DNA of 64,000 bases from Caldifarciminota bacterium (GTDB lineage Bacteria; Hydrothermota; Tepidihabitantia; Tepidihabitantales; Tepidihabitantaceae). Positions 27,294-36,959 of this stretch are shown in pieces. Location: contig JAOABP010000003.1 of the NCBI GenBank assembly GCA_026418295.1, positions 124,001 to 188,000 of the forward strand. The letters run 5' to 3'. The position numbers and the translations under genes are program-made. Within the stretch, counting starts at the first letter, position 1; each line of letters opens with the position of its first letter. The notes under the pieces were generated by a model, which made no database searches, was not told where the DNA came from, and saw nothing but the letters and a program-made list of their open reading frames with translations.

Positions 27294-27940
27294 AATAGTA
27301 TTAAAAAACCCTTTTTTGTCAATGAGAAAAAACCGGTTTTTTAATCATTGAAAAAAATTAACTTACACAGACACCCCACAAAAACAGAGCCCGGTCCGGT
27401 TTCCCTGTAATTACAGGTCATTGATTTGCGATATCTTAGCCGATTACACCCCCCGGGACCGGTCTTAACCAGCTGGTCTGGCGCTGACAGCCACCATCAG
27501 CTTAAATATTATCAAATACGGGAGTTAAATAACCAAAACGCCGGCAGTTCCGCCATCGCCAGATCTCCAGTTGCCCCAATTTCAACCTCCAACCAAAACA
27601 TTATAAACCCGATGGTAGGGGGAACTGCGGGGAGGGCAGGGTTTCATGGGGTATAAAGATGTAATATATTGAAAAACAGAGAGATAGATAAAAAGTGTTT
27701 TCAACCGGTTGCACTGAAATTCTGCTGTCGGTTCATAGTGTCCGGTTTCTTGCTGCCTCTTAAAATTCACTTAAGGCAACCCAGTCAACCTGCCCAGTAC
27801 GCTTGGTATTGACATTTTTATGCCCGGTGTCATAAATTTTGTCCGCCTTTCTGCCCTGAAGTTTCACTCTGGTGAACAAAAACAATTTGCCTTTTCTGTT
27901 TGCACAGTTAAAATTATTCAAACTACCGAAAGGAGTCGTT
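27294..27940. other. Long intergenic region with two palindromes and a possible promoter
   Basis: No convincing gene is seen in these ~650 bases. They hold an A+T-rich inverted repeat centred on AAAAAACCGGTTTTTT (27327-27342), extended by CAATGA (27320-27325) and TCATTG (27345-27350). A 14-bp palindrome CCTGTAATTACAGG lies at 27404-27417. A TTGACA at 27809-27814, with ATAAAT 17 bp later (27832-27837), may be the promoter of the M28 peptidase. The first palindrome could be a bidirectional terminator and the second an operator; both are inferences. Confidence 0.5.
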
Positions 27941-30508
27941 ATGGCTCGGTCAATAAAGGTCCTTTTAATCCTTGTCACTTTTGTCAATGCCGGTGAATTT
28001 CTGGCACTGGTTCCGGATGTCAAGCCCGAACTGCTCAAGGATCAGTTCAAGGTTGTGGGCATGACCAACAGCGGGGTGCTGGTCATCGGCACCGAAGAAC
28101 AGCAGCAGACAGTCTCTGCCCTTAACGGCAGGGTGCTCGACTGGGAACCGGAGGAGAAGCTATACTTCCGGGTTCACCTCTTTGACCCGGCAACCCTCGG
28201 GGAGCTTGCCGCCATCAGCCGGATTCTTGATTTTGACGGCGAGGAGTATCTGGTCTCGGTCGCACCGGAAAATGTCTCCGCACTCCGCTCCCTGCGGGCG
28301 ATGGTTGCCCGGCTCAGCCTCCAGCCCTGGGTGTTCAGACCGGTCCGCTTTGACCCTCCGCCAGTCCTTTCTGACCCGCTGATTGAGCAGATTGTTGCCG
28401 CAGTCTCGCCGGACTCGGTGCTCTCCTATGTCCGCCGGCTCCAGCGCTATCGCACCCGTTACTCAACCTCTGACTCCTGCCGGGCGGCTGCGGAGTGGAT
28501 CCGGCAGAGGTTTCTCTCCTTCGGCTGTGATTCGGTCTATTTTCAGTATCACACCTCAGGCCATGCGCCCAATGTGATCGGGGTCCGGTTCGGCACTCAG
28601 GGGCAGCGCAACCCCTATGCGATCATCTGCGGCCATTTTGACTCCTATGCCGCCACCAATGCGCCCGGTGCGGATGACAACGCCTCCGGCACCGCAGCGG
28701 TGCTCGAGGCGGCGCGGGTAACTCAGGGTTATCAGTTCACCCGGGACCTGCGCTTCATCGCCTTTTCCGGTGAGGAGTTCGGGCTCTATGGCAGTGAGTA
28801 TTATGCGGCACAGGCACGGGCACAGGGCGACTCAATCCTCGGCGTGCTCAACTTTGACATGATCGGCTATGTGGACGCTGCACCCGAGAATCTGGATGTG
28901 ATGGGTAAAGTCAATAACCCGCCCTGCGAGCCGTTTGTTGACTGGTTCACTGCGGTTGCGGACACCTATGCCCTCCTGCCGGTCTACAAGCGGATGGTCA
29001 GTGACAACCAGAACTCGGACCACGGACCGTTCTGGAACAACGGCTATCTCGCCTTCTGCGGGATTGAGGACTTCTGGCCTGTCAACCCCTATTATCACAC
29101 TCCGGGCGACTCAATCGGTGCGGGTTACAACAATAACGACTTCTGCACTCAGGTAACAAAGGCTGGTGTTGCCGGACTTGCCATTCTGGGCCAGCCGGTG
29201 CCGGCAAACCGGCCCCTGCTCGGACTTCTGCGTGTGCAGGTCAGTGACTTCGGCGGCAACAACTTTCCGGACCCGGGTGAGAGTGTGGCGGTCTATTTCA
29301 CTCTGAAGAATTTCGGCATGGTTACCGCCCACACTGTCTATGCCCGGCTTGGCACCTCCGACACCCTGATCACCATCACCACCGATTCCAGCTGGTTCGG
29401 TGACATTGCCGGCAGTGAAACCGCAACCACCAGCCTGCCCTGCCGGCTGCTGATTTCTCCCCAAACCCCGCGCGAGCATCTGGCAGCCTTTCAGCTGACG
29501 ATTGTGGCTCAGGAAAGCATCTTTCAGACCGGCTTCAACCTCCAGATCGGCCAGTATCTGGTGACCGACCCGATTCCGGACGGACCGCGCTGGCCCCCGC
29601 GCTACTGGGCTTATGATGACATTGACACCGGCTATGCCCGGCATCCGGAGTTCAGCTGGGTGGAGATCAATACCACCGGCAACCGGATTGAATTCGGCCA
29701 TAATGACAGCGTGCGGGTAATCCCTCTGCCTGCAGATTTCGGACCGCTCCGCTTCTATGGTCAGAGCTATGACTCCCTCTCCATCTCTGCGGACGGCTGG
29801 CTTGTGCCCGGATTCTACCGCACCCCGAACTACCAGAACCAGCCTCTGCCTTCAAGCGGAGCACCGCCCCGGGTGATTGCGGTCAACTGGGATGACCTCT
29901 ATCCCGGCTACAACAGCACCGGCTATGTCTACTGGCTCTTTGACCAGCCCAGCCACCGCCTGATTGTTGAATACGACAGCGTCCCTTATTACACCCCGCG
30001 CACCCTGCGTGACAAGTTTCAGGTCATCATCTATGATACCACGGTCACCACCCCGACCGGTGATAATGAAATTATCTTCCAGTATCTGACCGCCAACGGC
30101 TACTCAAGCTCCACGGTCGGTATTCAGGACGGAACGCGCCAGATCGGGATTCAGTGCCTTTACAACGGCGGTTATGCCCATGGTGCCGCACCGGTTGCAC
30201 CGGGCAGGGCGATCCGGTTTACCACAATTGAACCCGCAACCGGCATTGCCGAAGGACGAACCCGCCTGCCCGCACGCACGCTCACAGTCAGTCCCAATCC
30301 CGCACGGCTCTATGCCCAGATCCGGCTCAACACCACCGGCACCACCCGCCTTGCCCTCTATGACCGTTCCGGCAGACTGGTGCGCAGTCTGCAGACCGAA
30401 GCAGGCGAAAACTCAGTCCGGCTTGACTGCCGCAACCTCCAGCCCGGGGTCTACTTTCTGCAGGCGGGCAACGGCAGTTATCAGGAGAAACTGCTGATTA
30501 TCCGCTGA
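27941..30508 (+). CDS. Exported M28-family zinc peptidase with sorting-type C-terminus
   Basis: An 855-residue protein with a short signal peptide (KVLLILVTFVNAGE). The peptidase domain shows the M28 zinc ligands in order: H in CGHFDS (about 229), D in GADDNASG (about 243), EE in SGEEFGLYGS (about 276), D in NFDMIGY (about 304) and H in YHTPGDS (about 385). Beta domains follow, then a C-terminal Ig-like domain with LYDRSGRLVRSL and LQPGVYFLQAG. It probably acts as an aminopeptidase outside the cell. The ATG at 27941 has AAAGGAG upstream. Confidence 0.88.
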   Translation: MARSIKVLLILVTFVNAGEFLALVPDVKPELLKDQFKVVGMTNSGVLVIGTEEQQQTVSALNGRVLDWEPEEKLYFRVHLFDPATLGELAAISRILDFDGEEYLVSVAPENVSALRSLRAMVARLSLQPWVFRPVRFDPPPVLSDPLIEQIVAAVSPDSVLSYVRRLQRYRTRYSTSDSCRAAAEWIRQRFLSFGCDSVYFQYHTSGHAPNVIGVRFGTQGQRNPYAIICGHFDSYAATNAPGADDNASGTAAVLEAARVTQGYQFTRDLRFIAFSGEEFGLYGSEYYAAQARAQGDSILGVLNFDMIGYVDAAPENLDVMGKVNNPPCEPFVDWFTAVADTYALLPVYKRMVSDNQNSDHGPFWNNGYLAFCGIEDFWPVNPYYHTPGDSIGAGYNNNDFCTQVTKAGVAGLAILGQPVPANRPLLGLLRVQVSDFGGNNFPDPGESVAVYFTLKNFGMVTAHTVYARLGTSDTLITITTDSSWFGDIAGSETATTSLPCRLLISPQTPREHLAAFQLTIVAQESIFQTGFNLQIGQYLVTDPIPDGPRWPPRYWAYDDIDTGYARHPEFSWVEINTTGNRIEFGHNDSVRVIPLPADFGPLRFYGQSYDSLSISADGWLVPGFYRTPNYQNQPLPSSGAPPRVIAVNWDDLYPGYNSTGYVYWLFDQPSHRLIVEYDSVPYYTPRTLRDKFQVIIYDTTVTTPTGDNEIIFQYLTANGYSSSTVGIQDGTRQIGIQCLYNGGYAHGAAPVAPGRAIRFTTIEPATGIAEGRTRLPARTLTVSPNPARLYAQIRLNTTGTTRLALYDRSGRLVRSLQTEAGENSVRLDCRNLQPGVYFLQAGNGSYQEKLLIIR

Positions 30509-30519
30509 TATGAGTTAAG

Positions 30520-31488
30520 CTAACGGCTGACCACGATCCGCGCATAAACCGTTCTCCTGCCGGTTTCGGCGATTACCAGGTAACACCCGGCATTGAGACC
30601 GGCAATATCCACCACTGCACCCGGTTTCAGCCTGCTTAAGCTCAGCACCCGCCTGCCTGCGGCATCATAAAACCGCAGGCACCGGACCGGCAGTGCGGTC
30701 AGCAGTTTTGCCTGCTGACGCACCGGGCTGGCAAATACCGCCTCTGCAGGTTCAAATCCGACTCCTGCCTCTTTAACACCGGTACTCAAATCCATCCGGT
30801 AGCCGGAGCCGTTCTGTGTGCCCGCAAGCAGCATCAGCCCGGGTGCGCGCACAAACTCCAGTGCGGTCAGTCGCAGTGAACCCAGACCCTGATTCATCGG
30901 TTCCCAGTCCAGACCCCGGTTGCGGGAAATCCAGCAGCCGGAATCACCCGCAGCAAAAACCGTATCCGGAGCTTGAGGATGAATCCGGACCGACCGGACA
31001 GCTGAACCGGAAAACAGCCGCTCCCAGCTGACACCGCGGTCAGTGCTCAGGTAAACCCCGTTCCGCGTTCCTGCATAAACCCGGTCCGGGTCCAGCGGGT
31101 CAACCGCCAGCGCAAAAATGGTCTCCGGCGGTGCGCTGGGCGTCTGTCTCCAGCTGAACCCGCCATCAGTTGAAATGTAAACCGCACCCGCACCCAGCAC
31201 CTCACCACCGGCATAGACAATATCTGTTGCTGATGGTGAGACTGCCAGAGAGTAGCAGAATCCGGAGTTGACACCGGAGAGGTTGCATCTGGTCCAGCCC
31301 GTCCCGCCATCGGTTGAATAGGAAACCACAAATGACCAGTTGGTCTGGGTTGAAGGTCCTCTGCCGCCGGTCAGAATCCGGTCCGGGTCAGAGGGATGAA
31401 CCACACAGCAACCACCATCATCATAATAGGAGTCAACCTCTGTCCAGACGGACCCGCCGTCTGTGCTCTTGTAGAGCTGTGAGGTCCC
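30520..31488 (-). pseudogene. C-terminal part of a BNR/sortilin-type protein, cut off by an in-frame TGA
   Basis: This stretch continues in the same frame as the upstream reading frame after one TGA at 31491-31489: GTSQLYKSTDGGSVWTEVD and on through more BNR repeats such as GVYLSTDRGVSWERLF, to an Ig-like C-terminal domain (LRFYDAAGRRVLSLSRL and LNAGCYLVIAE). Read through the stop, the whole protein would have about 735 codons, with repeats evenly spaced across the break. So this is one gene with a single nonsense change or a sequence error. Its own possible start, GTG at 31404, has no convincing ribosome binding site. Confidence 0.7.
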
Positions 31489-32727
31489 TCAGCCCTTGCC
31501 TTCAAGCGCATACAGGATGTCAGCACCCGCGCCTGGTGCCACCCCGATTCCGCAGATGTTTCCGCAGTCCAGAAACTCCGGACACCGCTCCCAGCTGGTC
31601 CCGCCATCATCCGACCGGTAAACCCCGTTCTCGTAAAACTCAAGATACACCCGGCTGGAGTCTGTCGGGCTGACACTGATGGTGGAGATATGGGCAAAGC
31701 GCATTCCGGTATGCCGCTCTGACCAGTGCGCCCCGGCGTCAGTGGAACGGAAGACACCGCGGTTGCAATAGATATAAGCCAGGTCCCGGACCTGCGGATC
31801 GACAATCAGTCCGCCGCTCTTTGCCAAGACCATCCCCGGCTCTGCCGGATTCCAGGTGACACCGGTGTCACTGGAAACAAAAACCCGCTCAGTAAAAAGC
31901 ACGGTGTCATAACTGACCGCATATGCCCGGCTGGTATCAGTCCCGGGGAAAACAACAATCCGGGTCCGGCTCAGACCGACCGGAGTCCACTGAAATCCGC
32001 CATCGGTTGTCCGGTAAATTCCGGCTGATGTGCCAGCCAGAAGCAGCTCACTGTTTCCCGGGCTGACCGCTATTCGGTATACCGCTGCCAGCGGTGCCAC
32101 CCCGGTATATCTCGGCTCCCAGCTGAATCCGCCGTCACCAGAACGGTAAATCCTTCCCGCAACACACCCTGCCCAGACCACATCCCGCACCGCGGGATCA
32201 AATGTAATACCCTGCACCGGCCGGTTGTTTGCGGTTGAATCAACAATTACCCTTGTCCAGGTTGCACCATAATCGGTGGAAATCTGAACTACGGGCAGGT
32301 AGTTGCCGTTAACCACATCATAACCGCCAACCAGAATTCTGCCCGCATGATGCGGGTCCGGTTTCAGGGTATTGTTCAGTCCCGGCAGTGTCCCCATCCG
32401 CCAGCTCGCACCGCAATCGGTGGAAATGAGGACATAACCCGACCCGGCAAGCGCATAAACCCGGTCCCGGACAAACGGATCAAACTCCAGCGCGGATGCT
32501 GAAATCTGGTCAAATCTGCCCTGCACCTGCCAGGATGCCCCGCGGTCAGAGGAAAAGTAGACCTGCGGTGTGTCCGGATAGGTGTAGGAAATCGCCAGCA
32601 GCCGGTCCGGATTCTGCGGATCAACCGCCAGCGCCTGGACATTACCGCCGTCCGGACCGACCGATACCCACTGCGCCGAACCGCTTATTACCAGTCCGGC
32701 AAAAAACAGAACTGTCCAACATCTCAT
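31489..32727 (-). CDS. BNR/sortilin-type propeller protein, N-terminal part before an in-frame stop
   Basis: A 412-residue secreted protein: signal peptide (CWTVLFFAGLVISGSAQ) and repeated blades such as VYFSSDRGASWQVQG, VLISTDCGASWRMG, VQISTDYGATWTRV, IYRSGDGGFSWEP and IYRTTDGGFQWTP. These Asp-box (S/T-x-D-x-G-x-x-W) repeats are typical of sortilin/VPS10-like and Ycf48-like propellers. It stops at TGA in ...ALEGKG, after which the same frame carries on with further repeats. Without its second half the product would lack the C-terminal sorting-type domain and might not be anchored. AAAGGGAG precedes the ATG at 32727. Confidence 0.75.
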   Translation of the reverse strand: MRCWTVLFFAGLVISGSAQWVSVGPDGGNVQALAVDPQNPDRLLAISYTYPDTPQVYFSSDRGASWQVQGRFDQISASALEFDPFVRDRVYALAGSGYVLISTDCGASWRMGTLPGLNNTLKPDPHHAGRILVGGYDVVNGNYLPVVQISTDYGATWTRVIVDSTANNRPVQGITFDPAVRDVVWAGCVAGRIYRSGDGGFSWEPRYTGVAPLAAVYRIAVSPGNSELLLAGTSAGIYRTTDGGFQWTPVGLSRTRIVVFPGTDTSRAYAVSYDTVLFTERVFVSSDTGVTWNPAEPGMVLAKSGGLIVDPQVRDLAYIYCNRGVFRSTDAGAHWSERHTGMRFAHISTISVSPTDSSRVYLEFYENGVYRSDDGGTSWERCPEFLDCGNICGIGVAPGAGADILYALEGKG

Positions 32728-32755
32728 AATCTGCTCCCTTTCTGCACTCCGGAAA

Positions 32756-32783
32756 AGTTTAATCCCTGCCCGATTGTTGTCAA
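32756..32783 (-). promoter_or_regulatory. Promoter of the BNR protein gene
   Basis: Minus strand TTGACA (32783-32778), 16 bp, TAAACT (32761-32756). The start codon is at 32727 with an AAAGGGAG site in the leader. It is divergent from the promoter at 32817. Confidence 0.6.
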
Positions 32784-32816
32784 CACACCAGCAGCTGACT
32801 GTTCCTGGCGGGCATA

Positions 32817-32844
32817 TTGATTTGAAACCGGTTTAACATATAAT
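32817..32844 (+). promoter_or_regulatory. Promoter of the YVTN propeller gene
   Basis: TTGATT (32817-32822), 16 bp, TATAAT (32839-32844), then 11 bases including GGGAG before the ATG at 32856. The leader would be very short. Confidence 0.65.
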
Positions 32845-32855
32845 TGCCGGGAGTG

Positions 32856-35213
32856 ATGAACCGCAGACACCTGCTTTTAACATTGCTTATTACCGCCAGC
32901 CTGCAGGCGCAGGCTCTGGAAAAAACCGTTCTTCTGCCCGATTCCCTGGGCGGGATTGTCAACCCCCGCTGCTGTGCCTTCAACCCGTTGAATAACCGGT
33001 TTTATGTTGCCGGGCAGGATGGTGAGGCAACAGTTGTCATTGACGGCGCCAGCGGTGAGAAAATCGCCCGGATCCCGACCGGTTATTTTTCTCTGGCAAT
33101 GTGCCATCATCCCGGGGTAAACAAAATCTATGTCGCCAATTATTATTCCAGCTCCCTGACAATAATTGACGGCACGACCAGTCAACTTGTCAAACAGCTT
33201 GATGTCGGCTGGGGCGGTTATGCCCTCACCGCCAGTCCGCTCACCAGCCTCGTCTATCTTGCCAATTATATCAGTAACCAAGTGCTGGTGATTGACGGTG
33301 CCGGCGACACAGTGATTACCACGGTTGCTGTAGGCTCAAGACCGTCAGCACTGGCGGTCAACACTCACAGCAACCTGATTTATGTGGCAAATGAGCTTTC
33401 CGCTTCGGTCTCGGTAATTGACGGGCAGAACCACCAGCTGGTGACAACCGTGCCGGTGGGCACCAACCCCCGCAATCTGTGCTATAATCCGGCTGCCAAC
33501 CGGGTTTACGCCGCCAATGCCATCAGCAACGATGTCACCGTAATCGATGGTGCGACCCATCAGGTGCGGGCAACCATTCCAGTCGGCAGAACACCCCGGT
33601 ATCTGCTGTTCAACCCTGATGCCAACCGCATCTACTGCAGTCACGACAGCGGCATTACCGTAATCGACGGCACAGGTGATTCGGTTATCAGAACAGTCTT
33701 CACCGGCGGCATGCCGGCGGTGATGGTCTATGACCCGCTTGACCACCGTATCTTCGCCGCTGAGCCGGCAGGTAACCGGGTTGTTGTGCTTGATGCCCGC
33801 ACCGATTCAGTTGCCGCCTTTGTTGCCTGTGGCACCCGTCCCTGGACCCTGGACTTCAACCCGGCTGAAAAACTGGTGTACACGGTCAACTGGCGCAGCA
33901 ACGATATCACTGTAATTGACGCCGTAACTCTTGCTGTGGTCAAAACCGTCCGCCTCGGCGCCTGGCCCATTCATCTGACCCGGGCAGGCAACAGGGTTTA
34001 TACAGCAAATCAGTGGAGCAACTATGTCTCCGCAATTGACATCGCTACCCTGAGTCCGGTTGCAGAAATTCCGGTTGCCGGCTGTCCCTGGCGCCTGTGT
34101 CCGAATGGAGACAGCACCAGGGTTTACGCTGCCAGCCGGGACAGCGGATTGATTGCGGTGATCGCTGTTGATGAGGACAGCATTGTCAAACAGGTAAAAA
34201 CCGGCAATCGCCCGGAGGCGCTCCTTTATCTGCCTGCCGAAAGCTCACTCTATATCGCCAATTACAGCTCAGGCACGGTAAACATTTTCTCAGAAACCGG
34301 AGACAGTATCATCGCCACTATTGCGGTCGGCAGCGGACCGAAATCGCTCTGCACCAGTCCGGAACAGGACCGTATCTACTGCGCCTGTGCCGGCTCCGGC
34401 ACCATTGCGGTCATCGACACCCGGTCCCGCTCCCTCATCAAAACTGTTCCCGTCAACCCCTGGCCCTCATTTCTGCTGGTCAACCCTGCTCATCACCGGA
34501 TTTACTGTGCCCACAGCACCGGCAACACCGTCACAGTAATTGACACCCGCACCGATTCGGTGATTAAAACCATAACCGTCGGCACTCAGCCTGCCGGCCT
34601 GGTTCAGGACCGGACCGGCAGCCGGGTTTACTGCGTGAACTCCGGTTCCGCTTCAGTGACTGTGATTGATGCCGGCACTGATTCGGTAATCACCACCATC
34701 AGCGTGGGTGCAATGCCAATTAATCTGAGTTATAATCCGGCGGACCATCATCTCTACTGCACCAACTCCTATGATGACAATGTCACCGTGATTGACTGCG
34801 CCACCAGTCAGGTCCTGACCACGATTCCGGCCGGTATTGCACCCGCTTTTGGCCTCTGGATTCCTGAGGGCAACCGCACCCTGATTGCCAACAGTGAGGG
34901 CGCCTCAATCACAGTCATCGCCGGCAATGTGGGAATCAGCCGGGAGTCCCCGCCGGGCAGGCGCCTGATTTCAATTACCCCCAACCCGTTCCGTGCTCAG
35001 ACCACGATCCGTTTTAACCCGGGTCAGCCGGTACCGGCAACCACTCTGCACATCTACAATTCGGCGGGCAGGCTCGTCCGCACTCTCAAACCCCGGGCTG
35101 ACAACCTGACTTTCGTCTGGGATGGAACCGGAGATTCCGGCACAAAACTGCCTGCCGGTGTCTACATCGCCGAATTTCTGAACCAGCAGGCAGGGTTCCT
35201 TCTTCTTCATTAA
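32856..35213 (+). CDS. Exported YVTN-repeat beta-propeller protein
   Basis: A 785-residue protein: signal peptide (RRHLLLTLLITASLQAQA) and about sixteen ~42-residue repeats of the YVTN/YncE type, e.g. VIDGATHQVRATIPVGRTP and VIDARTDSV-like units, each with an NRIY or NRVY strand. These build one or two seven-bladed propellers. An Ig-like C-terminal domain follows (LHIYNSAGRLVRTLK and LPAGVYIAEFL). Probably surface-attached, with an unknown binding role. The ATG at 32856 was taken over an in-frame TTG four codons earlier because the -10 box of the promoter overlaps that TTG. Confidence 0.83.
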   Translation: MNRRHLLLTLLITASLQAQALEKTVLLPDSLGGIVNPRCCAFNPLNNRFYVAGQDGEATVVIDGASGEKIARIPTGYFSLAMCHHPGVNKIYVANYYSSSLTIIDGTTSQLVKQLDVGWGGYALTASPLTSLVYLANYISNQVLVIDGAGDTVITTVAVGSRPSALAVNTHSNLIYVANELSASVSVIDGQNHQLVTTVPVGTNPRNLCYNPAANRVYAANAISNDVTVIDGATHQVRATIPVGRTPRYLLFNPDANRIYCSHDSGITVIDGTGDSVIRTVFTGGMPAVMVYDPLDHRIFAAEPAGNRVVVLDARTDSVAAFVACGTRPWTLDFNPAEKLVYTVNWRSNDITVIDAVTLAVVKTVRLGAWPIHLTRAGNRVYTANQWSNYVSAIDIATLSPVAEIPVAGCPWRLCPNGDSTRVYAASRDSGLIAVIAVDEDSIVKQVKTGNRPEALLYLPAESSLYIANYSSGTVNIFSETGDSIIATIAVGSGPKSLCTSPEQDRIYCACAGSGTIAVIDTRSRSLIKTVPVNPWPSFLLVNPAHHRIYCAHSTGNTVTVIDTRTDSVIKTITVGTQPAGLVQDRTGSRVYCVNSGSASVTVIDAGTDSVITTISVGAMPINLSYNPADHHLYCTNSYDDNVTVIDCATSQVLTTIPAGIAPAFGLWIPEGNRTLIANSEGASITVIAGNVGISRESPPGRRLISITPNPFRAQTTIRFNPGQPVPATTLHIYNSAGRLVRTLKPRADNLTFVWDGTGDSGTKLPAGVYIAEFLNQQAGFLLLH

Positions 35214-35233
35214 ACCTCATCATAAAGCAATCT

Positions 35234-36832
35234 TCAATTCCTGAACATCTGCCAGCCTAACAGTGCCACCAGCGTCAGTGTCAGAGCGATTTGATACCAG
35301 AGCCAGACCGGCAGAGCGGAGAGCATCGCCCCGACCCGGTGCCAGTTCCAGAAGTCGTTTGCCAGCACAAACACCAGTGCCAGCGTACCGAGCGGGCGCC
35401 AGTTGAGATCCCGGACTGAGCTCCAAGAGGTCAGGCCCCGGACCGGAAAGAGCAGACTGCCCGCAACCAGCACCACCGCACTCACACCCACCACCGGAAT
35501 TACCGGCAGAAAGCCGAGGTCGGGCAGAACTTTGAAGTGATAAAGCACCACCAGCGTCTCACCAGCCACAATTGACAGCATCCCTGCCCATGGATTTGCC
35601 TTCTGCCAGTAGGCACCGGCAACTGTCACCGGGAAAAGGACCGCCAGACCGGTAAAGGTCTCGGTCGCAATCTCCAGGATCGTTGCCGGCGGTTTCAGGG
35701 CAAGAAGCCAGCCGGCAAGCGCCAGGAGGATAATCACCGCCATCCGTGCCCGATTCCCGGTCTCCGGGGTTTTACCCAGAAGCTGCCTGCCATCCCGGAG
35801 CACCATTGAGGACAGGGTCAGGAGCTGGGAGTCCATCGTTGACATCAGGGCGGACAGCCCGACTATGGTCAGCAGACCGGAAAAAACCGGACTTAAGGTC
35901 CGGCTGACCAGCAGGGGCAGGACCTGGTCAGTTTCAGCTCCGCTCAAATTGGGCAGAACCGAATGTGCCAGCACGCCCAGTGCCACCGGAAAGAAGAAGA
36001 GCACCCCGGTAACCAGCGGGTAGAGCTGAGCACTGCGCAGGAGCGCCCGGTCACTGCCCGCAGCCAGAAACCGCTGAAACAGCTGGGGAAACATCGGATC
36101 ACACAGAAACCAGAGCGCCAGATAGGAAAACCAGATCTTCGGAGTAAAGAAACCGCCCCCTCCAGGCCGGGAGAAAAGTTCAGGCAGTTCTGAAACCAGT
36201 TTACCGCTCACCCGTTCAAAACCGCCCAGCGCTGAAATCAGGGCAAAAAACAGCACCCCGGCACCGAGAAGCATCAGCAGCCCCTGAAACAGGTCGGTCA
36301 GCACATCCCCGCGCAGACCTGCCACCAGCACATACACCAGACCGACGAGCACCACAAGCCCGGCGCCGGCAAAATAGGGAATCCCGAACAGCGCCTGCAG
36401 CATATAGCCCGCACCCAGCGGCTGAAGCGCCAGATAGGGCAGGGTGAAAATTACCATCACCAGCAGATAGGCAGAATACAGTCCGCGATGGCGGAACCGG
36501 TGCCAGATCAGCTCCGGTGGTGTGATTGCGCCGGTCTCCTTTCCTGCCCGGCGCGCCGGAATGCCCAGCAGGATAAAGGTCAGCGCCATGAATCCGGTGC
36601 CAAACGCCATGATCGGATACCAGGCGTAGCCGAACCGGTAGCCCGCACCCGCAAAGCCGAATACCGTAAAGGCGGAGAAGTTGGTCGCCGCCAGCGTTAC
36701 CAAAAGCATCAGCGGGCCGAGCGTCCGCGAGGCAAGATAGAAGTCCTCAGCGCCAGGCTTTGCCTTCTGCCGTGCCCGCAGGGCAAGCATTAAAAGAATT
36801 ACCAGATACCCAGCGAAAATTACCACTGTCAT
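35234..36832 (-). CDS. Sodium:solute symporter (SSS) family permease
   Basis: A 532-residue membrane protein with about 13 hydrophobic helices. The first (VVIFAGYLVILLMLALRAR) is followed by DFYLASRTLGPLMLLVTLAATNFSAFTVFGFAGAG split over the first two helices, the SSS sodium-binding core. LSALMSTMDSQLLTLSSM near residue 330 is the typical SSS signature in TM9. The substrate is unknown. The ATG at 36832 with AAAGGAAGG upstream was chosen. A terminator stands between this start and a promoter-like sequence at 36941-36913, which may mean attenuation. No partner genes are adjacent. Confidence 0.87.
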   Translation of the reverse strand: MTVVIFAGYLVILLMLALRARQKAKPGAEDFYLASRTLGPLMLLVTLAATNFSAFTVFGFAGAGYRFGYAWYPIMAFGTGFMALTFILLGIPARRAGKETGAITPPELIWHRFRHRGLYSAYLLVMVIFTLPYLALQPLGAGYMLQALFGIPYFAGAGLVVLVGLVYVLVAGLRGDVLTDLFQGLLMLLGAGVLFFALISALGGFERVSGKLVSELPELFSRPGGGGFFTPKIWFSYLALWFLCDPMFPQLFQRFLAAGSDRALLRSAQLYPLVTGVLFFFPVALGVLAHSVLPNLSGAETDQVLPLLVSRTLSPVFSGLLTIVGLSALMSTMDSQLLTLSSMVLRDGRQLLGKTPETGNRARMAVIILLALAGWLLALKPPATILEIATETFTGLAVLFPVTVAGAYWQKANPWAGMLSIVAGETLVVLYHFKVLPDLGFLPVIPVVGVSAVVLVAGSLLFPVRGLTSWSSVRDLNWRPLGTLALVFVLANDFWNWHRVGAMLSALPVWLWYQIALTLTLVALLGWQMFRN

Positions 36833-36850
36833 CAGCCTTCCTTTCCGGCT

Positions 36851-36889
36851 CAAAATCAAAAAGCCATCCCGGGCTGGCCGGGATGGCTT
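36851..36889 (-). terminator. Intrinsic terminator between apgM-like and SSS genes
   Basis: Twelve-base-pair stem AAGCCATCCCGG (36861-36872) with CCGGGATGGCTT (36878-36889), 5-nt loop, followed on the minus strand by a T-rich run (36860-36851). It ends the threonine operon, or acts as an attenuator in front of the symporter gene. Confidence 0.88.
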
Positions 36890-36912
36890 GCGCCTGACAT
36901 AACCAGCGGGTT

Positions 36913-36941
36913 AATATATCAATGCCGGTTCAAGATGTCAA
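36913..36941 (-). promoter_or_regulatory. Promoter-like sequence upstream of the terminator and SSS gene
   Basis: Minus strand TTGACA (36941-36936), 17 bp, TATATT (36918-36913). It lies between the apgM-like stop codon and the terminator, so transcripts from it would meet the terminator within about 50 nt, before the symporter start. Confidence 0.5.
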
Positions 36942-36959
36942 CAGTTTGACTCCCGGAAA

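Noticed and set aside
31489-31491. TGA read as a sense codon (altered genetic code)
   Set aside because: TGA is the stop of rocA, cas5 and other intact genes in this window, and no SECIS-like structure is visible.
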